Below are positions 51,811 through 63,660 of a DNA stretch of 64,000 bases, in pieces. The stretch's first letter is position 1. Every line of letters begins with the position of its first letter. Below the pieces are notes generated by a model, which did not search any database, was not told the origin of the DNA, and was given only the letters and a program-made list of their open reading frames with translations. A program made the position numbers and the translations under genes. Origin of the DNA: Undaria pinnatifida (lineage: Eukaryota > Sar > Phaeophyceae > Laminariales > Alariaceae); assembly GCA_012845835.1 (NCBI GenBank), contig JABAKD010000002.1, positions 18,103,629 through 18,167,628 on the forward strand, in the 5' to 3' direction.

Positions 51811-54299
51811 AGAATTTCAAACGTACGAGCTAGTTTGTTAGTTGAGGAGCCTGGCCAGCCAGAAACATGTAGTGTAAAAAGTGCTGTCTTTATCATAGCA
51901 CGCGCCATCACTTACTATACATGTCTCACCCCATGTCAGACCAAACTTTGGTGTCGAGGTGACACGTGCTGCGGTTGCACTAGCACTTTGAGGGCAGCTA
52001 CTTTCTTAGTGGCCAGCGCATTAACCGAGGTAACTCCACGCCGACATCTTCGTAACCTAATTTCCGTTTCCCGAACTACTGGGCATGCACCTAGTCCATG
52101 CCATTACTCATCGATCGGGCGGAGAATCGTTTTCGTTTTTTGAAATCGTGTTCCGGGCGGGGTATGCTCCCTAAGAGAGGGATGTCAGAGAAAATGAGGC
52201 GGACTTGTACCGTAGTCCTGGCCACTTCGGCTTTATCTATAGTCAAGTGCGGCGATTACGGTAGCCGGTGACGAACGGATTACAGTACCCTATATACAAT
52301 TTAGTGTGGTAGATAGGTCACGTTTAAGGATGTTATGTTTTTGGGCGACTCTCAAAGCTACCTACGTGCGCGCGTATCTACCTGCCTGTGTGCTTTTCGC
52401 TTTCACGGCATGCACCGACTCCATCGAATTGACTATTAAACTGCGCCAATCAAACAGTTTGAATCCGTTTTGAGTGCGCCACTGAGCCACGGGAGCACTT
52501 GACCTACATAAAATGAGCCCCCCCCCCCCCCGCCATCACCTTGGTGTGGTAACCCCACCTTTGGTTTGTGATGCAAGACGTATCGTGTTGCCCGTGAAGG
52601 CCGAGTTATCTGTGATATCTTGGGCCTGCGCGGAGGTGATGGCCTGAGGACAGCCGTTGCTCTGGTGTGGTACCCAAGCAATGGGACGGAATCAGGCACA
52701 CGATGAAGTCGAGGCATAAAAAGGGCATCTTCGACATACACGGAACCCGCGGTTTCGCGTGATGTTGGTGCTTCACGGTTGTATATTTGGCATATTTGAC
52801 GTAAAGATAAATAAATTGGATGTGGCGATCGCTTGGTTGGTGTCAATACAAAAATCACATTTTCCCACAAAGTGTTAACGTCGTTCGTGACATTGCTCAG
52901 GAGCCCTCCTTGAACAAAGGCTTCGGCAGGGGGAGCGGGGTGGGTACGCATTTGTCGCTTTCCTTAGTATTTTGACCGTTGACCGCGCACCTCTTTCGAG
53001 ACGAAGCACCGTTCCTACGGAGCACCGTTCCTACTCCTTAAATAGACACCTCCAACATTTGGGCACCCAGTACGTATTTTCAATATGTTCCACGAATTCA
53101 CTTCCAAGGATTCTATCTTCAGTGGCTTAGATCCACCTACTATGCGAGTGCCAGTGCCTTTCTGCGTTTCGGGTCTCGATACGCATCACCGTCGAATACG
53201 TAGGAGGTATTCGTTTTAGCGGCGCCAACAAAGTTGTACTTGACTCCTGTGGCTATGGGTAAAACAAAAATGGGGATACCCCCATACCGTATTAGTGATC
53301 TTCGATGCACCATGTACGATTGAGGAAAATCAGAGTGTAGTCACAGTAAGAATTGGCCTCAATTAGACAAAGCGTCACAAAAAAAATCAAGTGCTTGGAT
53401 AGCGCGACGCACGAGATGACGACGGCGAAACGATCGACACGTAAACGCTGTCCAAGTCAACCCGTTCGCTACACGCGCCTCGAATTGAACCGATACGCTA
53501 AATTAAAGTCAATCGACCGAGATTTCATTCCAAACCCAGATACACATCAAACCATCGTCCACATCCTGAAGCAGGCTAAACGTTTAGCTCATGTCTAACT
53601 ACGGTAGACACCTGGGTCCGATAACACAAGCTTACAGGGTTAGGACAATTCTACCATAGACGTCAAATGATGAAAGTCGGGGCCGCCCACCGCGCAACAC
53701 CAGTGACGACGACGAATCGAACTCAAACATTACATCTGATGGTCACGAAACACTTTTTAGGTTGGCTCAAAAATGGATATCTGTCGCAGTTTCGACCTTC
53801 TCGTAACGTATCCCGAGTCATGCTCTCCTGGTGTTCTAACGTGCCCTGGAGGGCATCGAAACTCCCGCCAAAATAGTCGCAAGAGGCTCACCGACCACCT
53901 TGGCGGTGGCCGTTCCAATTTTAACCATGTATTCTTAGTCGTCACAATTTGATCGTTACATTACGGGTCTCACGAGTAGTGCTTCAGGTAACTGGACGTG
54001 CTTCTATTCTCCCGCTGCTATGCTGTTCAGCGCATTCGTTGCCTCGCAGCTTAAGGCTTTTAAACCTCCGGTACGGCCTTGGTGCACCACAGCAGGGGTC
54101 TAAGGCAGCGGTGGATGGGGGGGTGGGGCATTTAGGGTATTCTATTGCACGAGAGAGTTACCCCGTCGGGTGACAACAGTGTCGTGTTACCTGGTGAGTT
54201 TCAAGCGTTTGCGCATACTATGCCAGTGACTCACCAGCGCTAGTGCAACTGGCTACCCCAGTCCTTTGCCAATATTTAGTTTTGAGGCGATGTTGCGCC
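51811..54299. other. No gene recognised
   Basis: Open frames up to about 170 residues (minus strand 52436-52951), without motifs. A C12 run at 52520. A gagaaaatga...taccgtagtcc fragment near 52190-52225 resembles the MITE-like repeat at 6445-6475. Confidence 0.35.
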
Positions 54300-54510
54300 C
54301 ATCGAGGGCGCATGCCACGGTAGACGTGCACCATTTGGTTTATGAGGCTCCTCAGTTCAAAACTCAATATCTCACCCAAAAACAAAGTCTTTGAAAAGAA
54401 GAAGGTGCAACCCGATTAGACAAACCCCATGGTCTAGGTATATAACCACCACCCTGAGTACTAACATTGCAAAAACAAAAACGACTTGCTGACGATTTAG
54501 GGTGGAGCAG
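54300..54510 (+). repeat. Dispersed repeat (family of 44302-44505)
   Basis: Shares the gccacggtagacgtgcaccattt block, ccccatggtctaggtat and ttgcaaaaacaaaa with 44302-44505. Confidence 0.5.
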
Positions 54511-55589
54511 CTCATCCAATTCATTTCATGCCTTAGCCAAAGAGTGCTACCTCTGGCGCAGCACAAACGTCCGACTTGTTTGCTACGCTGAATAGAGTGA
54601 AAAGGGCCGTACGCCGTAGTACCGTTGACTTCGTCCAGATGACTCCTACCTGAAAGAGAACGCCGTGTCTGACATCCACGCGCTCGTTGCCTTCTATCCA
54701 GTGGGCGTCTGACTTGATGCTTGGGGTCAAGAGCCGACCTCCCGATTCGTCCTGAAACGGTGGAAAAATGTGCGGAGAACACATACAAGGGTAGCTCAAG
54801 GACTGATACATCATCAACGTCATGGACCGACAAATTCAATCTACAACACACTTACAAAGGGAAGGCAGCTACGTGACACGAAGCAATAACAACCCAAGAG
54901 CCAGAAACAAAAATGGGAACACCTCGTCAGCAATGTGATTCCCATAACACAACGCCTAGTATACGAGGTTGGCGCACTATTATTGTTTGACAACAATATC
55001 TAGGCACGTCCATTTTCAGGACAATAGCAACAACACTACTACTATCACGGCAGCAACAAAACGTTGCGCCATGAAACTTAGACGCGTGCTGCGGTATGGG
55101 TATAACTGTTTAACTAAATATTTCTGAGATGACGAGGGCTCCTTATCCAAAATCCGTTAGAATGTTACTATTTTCGCTTTTGAAATTTAGTTTTTGTGTT
55201 CATTCCGAGGCCGTGGGATTGTTCGCCGGGATGAACTTTCATTTTTTTTTCCAAATTAGTTTATCGGCGAGTGAGGTGTAAAGCTCCGGGAGTGAAGACC
55301 CTCAGAAAATGATTAGTGCACCTCTTCAGTAGGGTGCGTCTCTAGCCGTACTGCATGTAGTGACACGCATGGCACCCGCTGGTGGTGTGCACCTGTGGTC
55401 AAGGATCTCCTCATCTATCAGCTGTACGCATAGACTAGTCTATAGTCTATATCACAAAAAAAAATGGTTTCTGTCCAACACTGACTGGAAGAGGAACCCG
55501 GTGGACAACGACAATGGTATAGACCGGTCGAGGTATAAAACGATTATATACTGTACTGCAGACACATACATGCTACGCTGGAGTTGCAC
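54511..55589. other. No gene recognised; short dispersed repeat
   Basis: 55205-55330 resembles 6355-6480. The minus-strand frame 54372-54851 has no recognisable motif. Confidence 0.35.
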
Positions 55590-55840
55590 CGATGAATTTC
55601 TGGGGCCCCTCACGAGAGGGCTGCAGGACCTCCACTGTTAATAACGTATTCGGCGCTTTGAGTATACTGAGAAGGGAACCAGACGAACAAACCAATGGCC
55701 TAGGTATGCTGAAAAACACATTAAAAATAAACACACACGCCAGCTCTAAGATCAAAGATAACACAAATTGCAAAGCAAGAATGTTTCGAAGATAAAACGT
55801 ACTGCAAAACAAGGAGTTCGGGTTAAGGAGCCGAAGGACT
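55590..55840 (+). repeat. Dispersed repeat (family of 44302-44505)
   Basis: Shares caatggcctaggtat and the terminal ggttaaggagcc with the other copies; the middle is diverged. Confidence 0.45.
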
Positions 55841-56779
55841 GTCACTTCATTTTCTGCTACAACACCGAGTTTAGGCCCCTAGCGCAAAGTGACCTGTACC
55901 TTAGTTAAACATTTGATTGAGCGAAAGTACTCCTTGCCAATTTACCATGTCGGCGCTTGTCACGAAACCAACATTGCACCAGCGCTTACGACTTACGATT
56001 ACATAAGAGTCGAGGCTCGCGCGAGAGGCCGGCGGATTATAAAGTCAAATTTCGGGGCCGATTTCTCGACAAAGCGGCAGCGGAGAGTGCATACATACGA
56101 CGAGCGACGCGTCGATGGAAATATCTCGATGATGTCGATCTTCCCAGAGCCGCCATTTCCGTTGTTTGCGCCCCCCTCAAATTGGAAAGAAATCGGCTCG
56201 GTAATTCGTCTCAGGGGGGGGTGTTGTATTAGGTGTTACGAGGGTACCTGGAGATGCATCGCGTGGCATGTCCGCTGCTGACGTGCAAGATATAGATCGC
56301 GTGGCATGTTTGCTACTGACAAACGAATGAAACTCACCGAGCGGGATGGATGCGTTCTCGCCGCTGCTTCTGCGAAGTTGTAGAAAGTCCAGCAACAGAA
56401 CACCGTCTTGACCGCAAGTAGTCTCATGGTCCCAGTCTAGCACACAACCTGGCGATAATCGGTGCGTGTAGCGTGTATGGCTGGGTGTATCACTCATTGT
56501 CAAGCCCCACCCACGATTTTTTCGGGACAAAATAATAACGCTCAGCGTTAACTTGGGAAAGCAATTACGGTGCTTACAGACTCGGGCTGCTGTACGAGTA
56601 GATGTAACATGTTTGTCGCAACAAATTTCTGACAGACTTGCTCGTGAACTATTTTTGAAGAAACTGTTATATATACTGTAGACCACACTACCCGACATCG
56701 TTGGAATGGGATGCTTTGGGATCTACGTTTAATCTAGGCCGCCGACTTTTATGCACCGGTTCGCACCTTCAGACTCCCC
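55841..56779. other. No gene recognised
   Basis: Open frames up to 173 residues without motifs. The doublet cgcgtggcatgt at about 56260 and 56300 is a local short duplication. Confidence 0.35.
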
Positions 56780-57356
56780 AAAAGAACCAGGACATTATAT
56801 GGGTGTTATTAATGTTGTTTTGAGGCCCTTTGCTTTGCAGTGGCTCGGGGTCACCCGCGCGAGCGACCGTCGTGTTCGTTTCCGGTCTTCTTGAGCTCTT
56901 CTTGTCTGTTTCACTTCCACGATGTGAGTCCACAACAATGAATGGAACGTAAGCTGCGCTTCGCGAAAATAACTACCTCAAGCATTTTTTGTCCGTGAGG
57001 TAGAGTCTCTCGTGCGAGTGCCGCAAGCCCTGCAGTGCAAAGTGGGGTACCCCCGACCCAGGCTACGGTAGGGGGGTCCCCTTTTGGGCCTTTTATTTCA
57101 GTGGCTAGGGGTCACTCGCGCGAGTAACCCCTTTGTTCCTATGCAATCTTACGTTTTCTTTATGTTTTTCATTGACGAAATCAATCCGCAATGAATGCAA
57201 AGGTGATCTAAGCTGCGCCAAACCAAGTGCCTAAACCATCTTCATCCATCCGTAGGGTACAGAGCTACTCGTGCGAGTGGCTCAAACACACCAGTGAAAA
57301 AGGGGGTACCCCCCCTACCGTAGCCTTGGTCCCGGGGCCCGTACGTAGCCTTGACC
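56780..57356 (-). mobile_element. Older MITE split by a younger MITE
   Basis: 56815-57054 carries MITE internal features: a cagtggctcggggtcac block, the cacccgcgcgagcgacc palindrome and a second ctctcgtgcgag palindrome, ending ggggtaccccc. It is interrupted by the intact MITE at 57055-57331. The broken terminus (gtacgtagccttgacc) appears at about 57341-57356. The left terminus is too diverged to fix. Confidence 0.5.
57055..57331 (-). mobile_element. MITE, copy 4, nested in an older MITE
   Basis: Bounded by gacccaggctacggtagggg and ccctaccgtagccttggtc, 277 bp, same orientation as 39009-39277 and very similar to it, including the palindrome cactcgcgcgagt. The flanks (cccc and ccgg) are not a perfect duplication. 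Confidence 0.85.
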
Positions 57357-58309
57357 CTGGAGCCAGCGCAACGGCTGGTAGACAATATTTATCGCGGCAA
57401 GCGTTAAAACTTCAGAATCGCCACCCTCGATTTTTTTGTGGGTACAGCATAAGGAACTAGTGTGGGGAAGTGGTTCCCGCTCCCAGGAGGATTATTTTAC
57501 CGATACACGGGGGGCAATTGCGTGCGTTTTCCCCTGTGTGCGATCAGATCTCTGGTCGAGCAAGACGCGTAACAAAGGCGTGCTACTCTACAGGGAGCAC
57601 GCCTCGGCTAGTAGAGTTTCTCTTCATGGTGACGGAGATTTTTATCCCAATAATAGCGTCGGAACGTAAGTTTTGTGGAAGCTGTTGTTGTTTGCACACC
57701 TAGACGATGGCATTTATTTATAGTAAGGTTTTGCACATAATAATACTTCCCAAGCTCAGGGTGTGGGTGAGATACACAGCGCCTCGAGATAGAAGCGCCT
57801 CTCATATCAGATACAAGTCCGTGCACCTTTCCCGTGCGTATCATGCGTCCGCGCTGCGAAAGGGATACACTAGGGACCCCGATTCATGAGCGGGTGCCCT
57901 GTGACTAACTGAAACAAGCGCTCGTAACTATGCCTTGCTCTTGTTTGTGGTGAGAAATGTAAAGCGTTTAGTATAGGCGAGACACGCCGACTTCAACGCT
58001 CTTATATCAAGAACGCTCTTTTCCTGGGGTCACTGCTACATTGAGGTACGCACTGTCATACGTTTCGGAGAACGTTTTGGCCACAAAACATGTTTTTTGA
58101 ATGACGGAGAGCTCTCTGCTGAACCCAACAAAAATCGTCGGAATATTTTTTCTTGTTCGGCAATTCGTTCGATGCATACCCTGGCCATTAGATGGTCGCT
58201 TGTTTCGCAAATAATTGTCGCTTTTCAGCTCAGTTTTTGGGAGACTAACAGAGCTCACACTCGAAAGACATACTTGCAGACACCCCCTCCGTGGAGTAGT
58301 AGGTGAATA
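57357..58309. other. No gene recognised
   Basis: Short open frames only, without motifs. Confidence 0.35.
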
Positions 58310-58600
58310 TCGACCCTACCGTAGCAAACCATGTGGGGTTCGAATCCTCCCGTGAGCGTACTCGTGCTCGTGTGGATTTTTCTTGCGTAGACCAATTGAC
58401 GAACGGAAACCGTGAGGGCGTGAGTTAGCAGAACATTCGATGAAAATCGGTGAGCATAGCAAGCGGAAAAAATGGAGATGCTGAACGCTATGCCTAATGC
58501 AACATGACAAATGAAGATATGTTCCAGCGGGAAGAAGGGGGAAGACGCCTATGACCGCGTCTTGTCTAGAACGTCGCTGACGGTAAAACTTCTTACGACT
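58310..58600 (+). mobile_element. tRNA-derived SINE, copy 4 (5' truncated, diverged)
   Basis: Starts within the tRNA-like head at the box B (ggggttcgaatcctccc), then follows copy 1: gagcgtactcgtgctcg, gcgtagaccaattgac, gcgtgagttagcagaacattcgatga, a gggaagaaggggga block, and tgaccgcgtcttgtctagaacg. The box A half is missing. ccctaccgtagc immediately upstream is MITE-terminus-like. Confidence 0.7.
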
Positions 58601-58739
58601 TGAGCTGGAGAGTAAAGGAAATGATTAGACTAGAAAAGGAAAAAAAGAATAAAATGTTAAGAGCCTCAGGAACAAATTGGTCTACCTCTTCCGTAGCCTG
58701 TGTCGTAACCAACAAGAGACCAGCACATTAAGCGCACGT

Positions 58740-59005
58740 GCGGTAGGGGGATCACGTTTTGGAGGCCTTGTTTGAAGTGGCTCTCGGTCACTCGCGCGAG
58801 TGATCCCCCTCTTCGTTTGCGGTACTCTCCGTTCGTGCTGTACGGTTAAACTTTATGATACGAATCCACAACAGAATGGTATGTTACGCTGGGCCAACCC
58901 CCCCCCCGCCTAGCGTCCTTTTTTCAGTGAGATACGGAGTCACTCTTGCGAGTGACCCAAGCCTGGGGATGAATAAAGAGGTACCTTTCCCTACCGTAGC
59001 CTCGG
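58740..59005 (-). mobile_element. Diverged MITE relic
   Basis: gcggtagggggatcacg at the left, cactcgcgcgagtg palindrome at about 58789-58802, second palindrome cactcttgcgagtg near 58941-58954, and ccctaccgtagcctcggg at the right. Termini are eroded. Confidence 0.6.
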
Positions 59006-59144
59006 GCGATTTCACTGCGGCAGAGGTGTACCCATTTCAAGACTATCCGGTTGGGGTTAGGGTTAGATCTACGGATTCCCACTAGCCCTGCCGTTGCCCA
59101 CAGTCGTGTTGAAGCCCTGAGAAAAAAAATGTTGTTCTAACGTT

Positions 59145-59456
59145 TTACTTCGACAAAGGCGATACAAGCCCCTGGGCCGACTTCGAGACAACGCCTGCAT
59201 CGTTGGCGAAAAGCGTGCCCCACTCGGCCCTCCGCGCGCATACCAACAGGTTTTCGACTCTGCCAGCCCCATCGTCATCGCGGTGGACTAGGTTTTGCAC
59301 GATACCTTCATCTTGGCTGAAGCAAACGAGGACAACGTGTAACGCAACGGCGAAGAACATGCTGTGGAACAACGGCGATAGCACGCAACTCTTCCGAAGC
59401 CCGTGCGTAGCACCAACCATTCTAAATGCCCGCCATCGTCCGGGCGCACACGCCAT
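59145..59456 (-). pseudogene. Second LINE lineage: reverse transcriptase fragment
   Basis: Minus-strand frame with CVLSPLFHSMFFAVALHVVL (motif B onward), a stretch with HRDDDGAGRVENLLVCARR, and WGTLFANDAGVVSKSAQGL (motif C, again Asn-Asp in place of Asp-Asp). It is related to, but clearly different from, copies A-C: the insert between motifs B and C is unrelated in sequence. Only about 100 codons survive. Confidence 0.75.
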
Positions 59457-60277
59457 TGTGGAACCGGCGGATAGCTACAGGCACCTTGGCTGATACGCTG
59501 AAGCGTGCGAACTTCCCATGGTAGCTCTCAGTCGGCAGTCATCAGCTTTCACCACGTCGATAACGCACATGTGCAAAAGGGGATTTTCCTATCTCGTCCG
59601 AGTTCTTTATGCTGGCGCACGACAAACAGCATATCCATTGTGGGCGGGTCTACTGTCATCGTCAATGTCTATCGATCGTTACCTTCCCCAATCAATGGTG
59701 GCCTACAGAGCCCATCGATGGATATTTGCACAATCTTCTTCGTGGATAGTGTCTGTGCATGGATGGTGTGTACAATCGCTTATGGTGCACCATGGCTATC
59801 GATAGACAACCCCCACAGTCCATTGTGTGGTGTGGTTGGCAACGGCCAGCAATGGACCCCCTTTACACTCTATTGAGTACAGCAATGGCAATCGATGTTC
59901 GGTGGGGACATGCTTAACAACCAATTATTGTGGTTGGCAACGGCCATCGATGAACATGCTTCTTAATCTAATGTGGCGGCCAATGACCATCGTTGGACAT
60001 GTTTAAAAATTCAGTGAGGCAGCAATATATTTTATTTGACGTTTAGGCAATAGGCGGCTAGCATCATGGGGTGGGTTTTGTATTTGGTCGGTAAATCCTG
60101 GACAACAGAAACGAAATAGGACATTGCAGCTACAACAACAGCAGTAGCCCTGAAAACGTGTTTGCCAATGGGCGTTGTAAACCACAATCGGCTGGAAACG
60201 CTATCCATCAATAGATACCGTCAGAAACAGTAGATGTCGGGAAAGCACCAACAATCTTTTTCTTTTTTTTCCGCCTA
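59457..60277. other. No gene; short repeats around ccatcgatgg
   Basis: 59690-60000 contains several variants of ccatcgatgg/caatcgatg and two copies of tggttggcaacggcca. Probably a local degenerate repeat. Not coding. Confidence 0.45.
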
Positions 60278-61546
60278 GTTTGTCCAAACGCCCCACTCAC
60301 AATCGAAATCGGCCAGAGTAATAAACACCTTTACGCAGTTGATATCACGTCATTATCTTTCTGATCATCCATGACGTAGTTTTCATTCTTTCCCCCCACC
60401 CCCCTCAACCCCCCCCTCCAACGGCCCCTCTTTTCCAACCACCCGCACGATCGCCTAGACCTAGCACCACGCGTATAACAAGCCCCTACATATATTTGAT
60501 CTCACAGCCGCAGTGTAATTGAATATTATTTGTGACCTAAACCTCCTGAAAAATCTTCCCCCCCACCCCCCCCCCCTTCTCGCTCTCCCTTGCTCAAACG
60601 CCCCACCCAATATCGAAATCCACCAGAGTAATAATACTTCACGCACTGGATATCACCTCATTATCTTTCTAGAGCCATCCATGCCGCTGCTTCCCCCCCC
60701 CACCCCGCCCCGAACGCCCCCTTCTTCCCCACCACCCGCACCACCGCCTAGACCTAGCACCACACGTATAACAAACCCTTACATCTATGCCACCTAAAGC
60801 TCTTCCCTTCCCCCCCTACTACCCCCCCCCCCCCCCCCCCGCCCCCACCTCCCCACCCCATCCCACCCCCATCCCCTCGAACACTCCGCCCTCTCTCTAC
60901 TCACTGATTGTACGACCTACCCCAGGATATACATGATGAACTGATGCATTCTTTCCAAAACCGTCACATTTATCCCCTCGAAATAATGTATAGTTTCCAC
61001 GCACAGATTGAGCTGCCCCACCCGCCCCACCCCCGCCCCAACCCCCCCCCCCCTATGATAAACTGGTGCATTTTTTTTTTTTTTCCCAAAACCGTCAGAT
61101 TTATCCCCTTAAAGGATTTATGGCTTCTACGCACAAAAAATTGCCCGCCCGTCCGCCCCCCCACCCCCCCCCCTTCCCCCCCCCTCCAACCCCGCTCGCT
61201 TTTGATCAAAACCAGGCCCTCACGTCCTTCAAAACTCCGCCTTCCCCTCACCGGTTATTCGACTTACAGGATTCACTTGATAAACGGAAACATTTCCCTC
61301 CACAGCTGTCAGAATTTGTCCCCCTCAGAAACGGGTTTTATAGTTTCCGCGCACAGACTGACTAACATCACCCTGTTGACCCTGATAGCTACACTGTAGT
61401 TGCAAGGGGAGTCGCCGACCTATACCCTTAATGAGGACACACAACCCGTAATACGCGCGATCGGAGTATCACACACAGCTTGCAAATATGAGTTTCGACA
61501 AAATATTCGATCTCACAGCTGGAACGTATTTTTATTTTTATAATAT
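60278..61546 (+). repeat. C-rich repeat element, larger copy
   Basis: Related to the insertion at 22368-22985. Contains two tandem units about 310 bases apart (caaacgccccac...cgaaat at 60285 and 60595, each followed by agagtaataa and atcaccgtcattatcttt-like sequence). It also has three diverged units containing gtcagatttatcccct / gtttccacgcacag (near 60960, 61095 and 61310), with long C runs between. It ends with the same 200-base block as 22785-22985, where the TRIM is inserted. Confidence 0.7.
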
Positions 61547-61631
61547 TGTTATAAGGCTTAGTTTGGGTAAGCTATTGGTTACTCAGTTGCAAGTGGTCAA
61601 ACGGACTAATACCCCACTAATAACCTTGACA
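61547..61631 (+). repeat. TRIM left terminal repeat (85 bp)
   Basis: Differs from the right repeat by a C/A in ggtta[c/a]tcag and a few changes plus one indel in the last 12 bases. Confidence 0.85.
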
Positions 61632-61633
61632 AA

Positions 61634-61648
61634 TGGCGTCGTCGACAG
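61634..61648 (+). promoter_or_regulatory. TRIM primer-binding site (probable)
   Basis: TGGCGTCGTCGACAG, two bases after the left terminal repeat. The complementary tRNA is not identified. Confidence 0.55.
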
Positions 61649-61822
61649 ACCATGGGTTTTGGGGTCGTGGGTTCGATCCCCACATCCACCATAATAAACT
61701 TTTTCAGATTTTCCCATGGCGAACTTGAAAAATACTCTCCCCGGTATACCCAGGAAATGAAACGGCTTGGATAATTGACAGGTCCGCCCGTATATTCGGC
61801 CGACCTGGTATCCCGCCGTTTC

Positions 61823-61834
61823 AAGGGGGGAGAG
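61823..61834 (+). promoter_or_regulatory. TRIM polypurine tract
   Basis: aaggggggagag immediately before the right terminal repeat. Confidence 0.8.
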
Positions 61835-61918
61835 TGTTATAAGGCTTAGTTTGGGTAAGCTATTGGTTAATCAGTTGCAAGTGGTCAAACGGACTAATAC
61901 CCCACTAAGTCCTTAACA
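61835..61918 (+). repeat. TRIM right terminal repeat (84 bp)
   Basis: Begins TGTTATAAGGCTTAG and ends CCTTAACA, followed by the atat duplication. Confidence 0.85.
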
Positions 61919-61922
61919 ATAT

Positions 61923-62503
61923 AACTTAGCAGGACATTGTTTCCAAATTGGCGCCATATAATATATATTTGTCCCAAAACAAATAATGATATTTACAGGA
62001 ACAATAACCCTCATGGTACCGCGGTAGGTATCATAGTGCATTTCGTTATTGAATTCGCGTAGGGACACGTACGTACATGGATATAGAAGTGGCAAGCGCA
62101 CGCATGACTAAACGAGGAGGAGGTAGTAGTGATTACGATTACTGCACCAGAAAAATCCACACAGCAGCATTGCGAGTGGCTGCGTCCCCGGGGCCTCGAG
62201 GGTGGTATTGTACAAGTTCGGCCAAATCGACATAGAGTTTGCACACGTACGTGCAAGCAATATAGGTACTACTAGTGAAAAGAGCACACACCGCGATGCT
62301 GTCTTACACACAACACGCTTTTTGTCCGTGACTTATTATATATGGCATGGGAGGAGAGTGTACCAAATAACAGGAGGAAATAACTTTTTGACGCAAGAAA
62401 CAAGGGGGAAAATCGTTCCTCCTGTTGTTGTTGCTAAGATGTGCCACGCGGAGGTAGGTCGTAAGTAGACGGTATCCACGGAAGGAACCAGTGGCATGCA
62501 TTC
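61923..62503. other. No gene recognised
   Basis: Short open frames without motifs on either strand. Confidence 0.35.
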
Positions 62504-62611
62504 GTCCCGATATCGCATCGTTTGGTAGTTATTTTCCCCAAGAAGGCTCTTTGGCAATTTGTCCCGGTATCGCATCGTTTGGTAGTTATTTTCCCCAAGA
62601 AGGCTCTTTGG
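62504..62611 (+). repeat. 57-bp tandem duplication
   Basis: gtcccg[a/g]tatcgcatcgtttgg through aagaaggctctttggc occurs twice, 57 bases apart, with one internal mismatch. Recent local duplication. Confidence 0.9.
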
Positions 62612-62619
62612 CGAAATGA

Positions 62620-63660
62620 AGGTGGCGTGGATGGCGTGCTTGGTTGTTGCTGTGGTCCCTGACTCCGTGGCAGCTGTGGTCGTTTGCCGGTCAAGTGCAA
62701 CGGTCATGTTGGTGCGTCACCGGCAAAAAAAAATGTTGCTTTGTACTTGACGTTCTCCTTGCTGCTGATTGCTGATTGATCATCTCCAGGACAATGAGGA
62801 TTTTGTGTTTTTTGGCACACTTCTACTTTTCAGCTTCTTCTGGACATACAAGCCGTGGTCACAGGTGTCGTCCTTCCCTTCCCCACCCCGGTTATTATCT
62901 TCATTCTTTTTGGCGCATAGGGTTCAGCACCCGCTGGTCGTCGATTTTTCGTCGAGTGTTGCTAACTTACAGTCTCGTGCTTTCCGCAAAAAAAGTCAAT
63001 TAGTGCACAACAAGAAAAAGTCCCACGAATTGATACGAGTACGCACTTTGGGGGGATTCGAACTCACGAAACTGACCTACACCAGGCTCGAGTATAATAA
63101 CCTGATACGCCACCGGGGCAGGGTGAGTTGTATTGAGCCGTTCGCCCCGGTGGTCTATTAATAGTGGGGTTACACTTGAATACTACTATCATTACTAGCG
63201 TTGGTCCTTGAGTTAAATTCCCACCGTTGTGAGCTTTGGCTTTATTTATTGGCAGCAATAAATGGGAAAAAAAGGATCAACTAACTGCTTGCTGCTGATA
63301 TCGCCTAGCAGCGTGGGTAGGTACAACTCGACGCGAATCGACGAGGGAAGAAAATTGGTGAATTCTTCTCGCGGTAAAAATTAAGACATGTACCGTAGTG
63401 GGGATGGGGGAGGGGAGCCCGCGCTCTATGACCCCGGATCGGAGTTATTCTACTGGGAGGGCGAGAGTAGTGCGAACATAATAAATAGGATTTGAAAACA
63501 AAAGAAGTGAAGTCAAGTGGCTTTATTGCTGCTGCTGCAGCAATGCTGTTATAATGCGATACCCAAGCAAGTTGCACCGATCGACTCGATCCGGACCCAC
63601 TGCTGTATACGGAGTATTATGCAATTGGTCCATATACAACTTCTCTAATCACACACCAGT
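62620..63660 (+). repeat. 1-kb composite repeat, copy 2 (partner 14580-15600)
   Basis: Aligned with 14580-15600 through the same ordered landmarks, including the minus-strand SINE, the opposing gccccggtggtct head at 63144 and the tacccaagcaagttgcaccgatcgactcgat block near 63560. Confidence 0.8.
62800..63125 (-). mobile_element. tRNA-derived SINE, copy 3 (minus strand)
   Basis: Minus-strand head gccccggtggcgtatcagg, ctcgagcctggtgtaggtcag and box B gagttcgaatcccc, followed by the SINE body ending near 62800. Lies at the same place inside the composite repeat as copy 2, so it was probably present before the duplication. Confidence 0.75.

Larger units (their letters stand above)
61547..61918 (+). 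mobile_element. TRIM (miniature LTR retrotransposon), 372 bp
   Basis: Two near-identical terminal direct repeats of 85 and 84 bp (61547-61631 and 61835-61918), each starting TGTTATAAGG and ending ACA. They are flanked by a 4-bp duplication atat (61543-61546 and 61919-61922). TGGCGTCGTCGACAG starts two bases inside the left repeat, the place of a primer-binding site. aaggggggagag abuts the right repeat, the place of a polypurine tract. The 203-bp interior encodes nothing. It carries a tRNA T-arm-like hairpin, gtgggttcgatccccac. This is the layout of a terminal-repeat retrotransposon in miniature, moved in trans. Confidence 0.85.

Noticed and set aside
54372-54851. 159-codon minus-strand frame
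   Set aside because: No recognisable domain, overlaps a dispersed repeat family.
61634-61692. A complete tRNA gene inside the TRIM
   Set aside because: The T-arm is good, but I could not find a 5' acceptor strand pairing with atccacc or a convincing anticodon arm.
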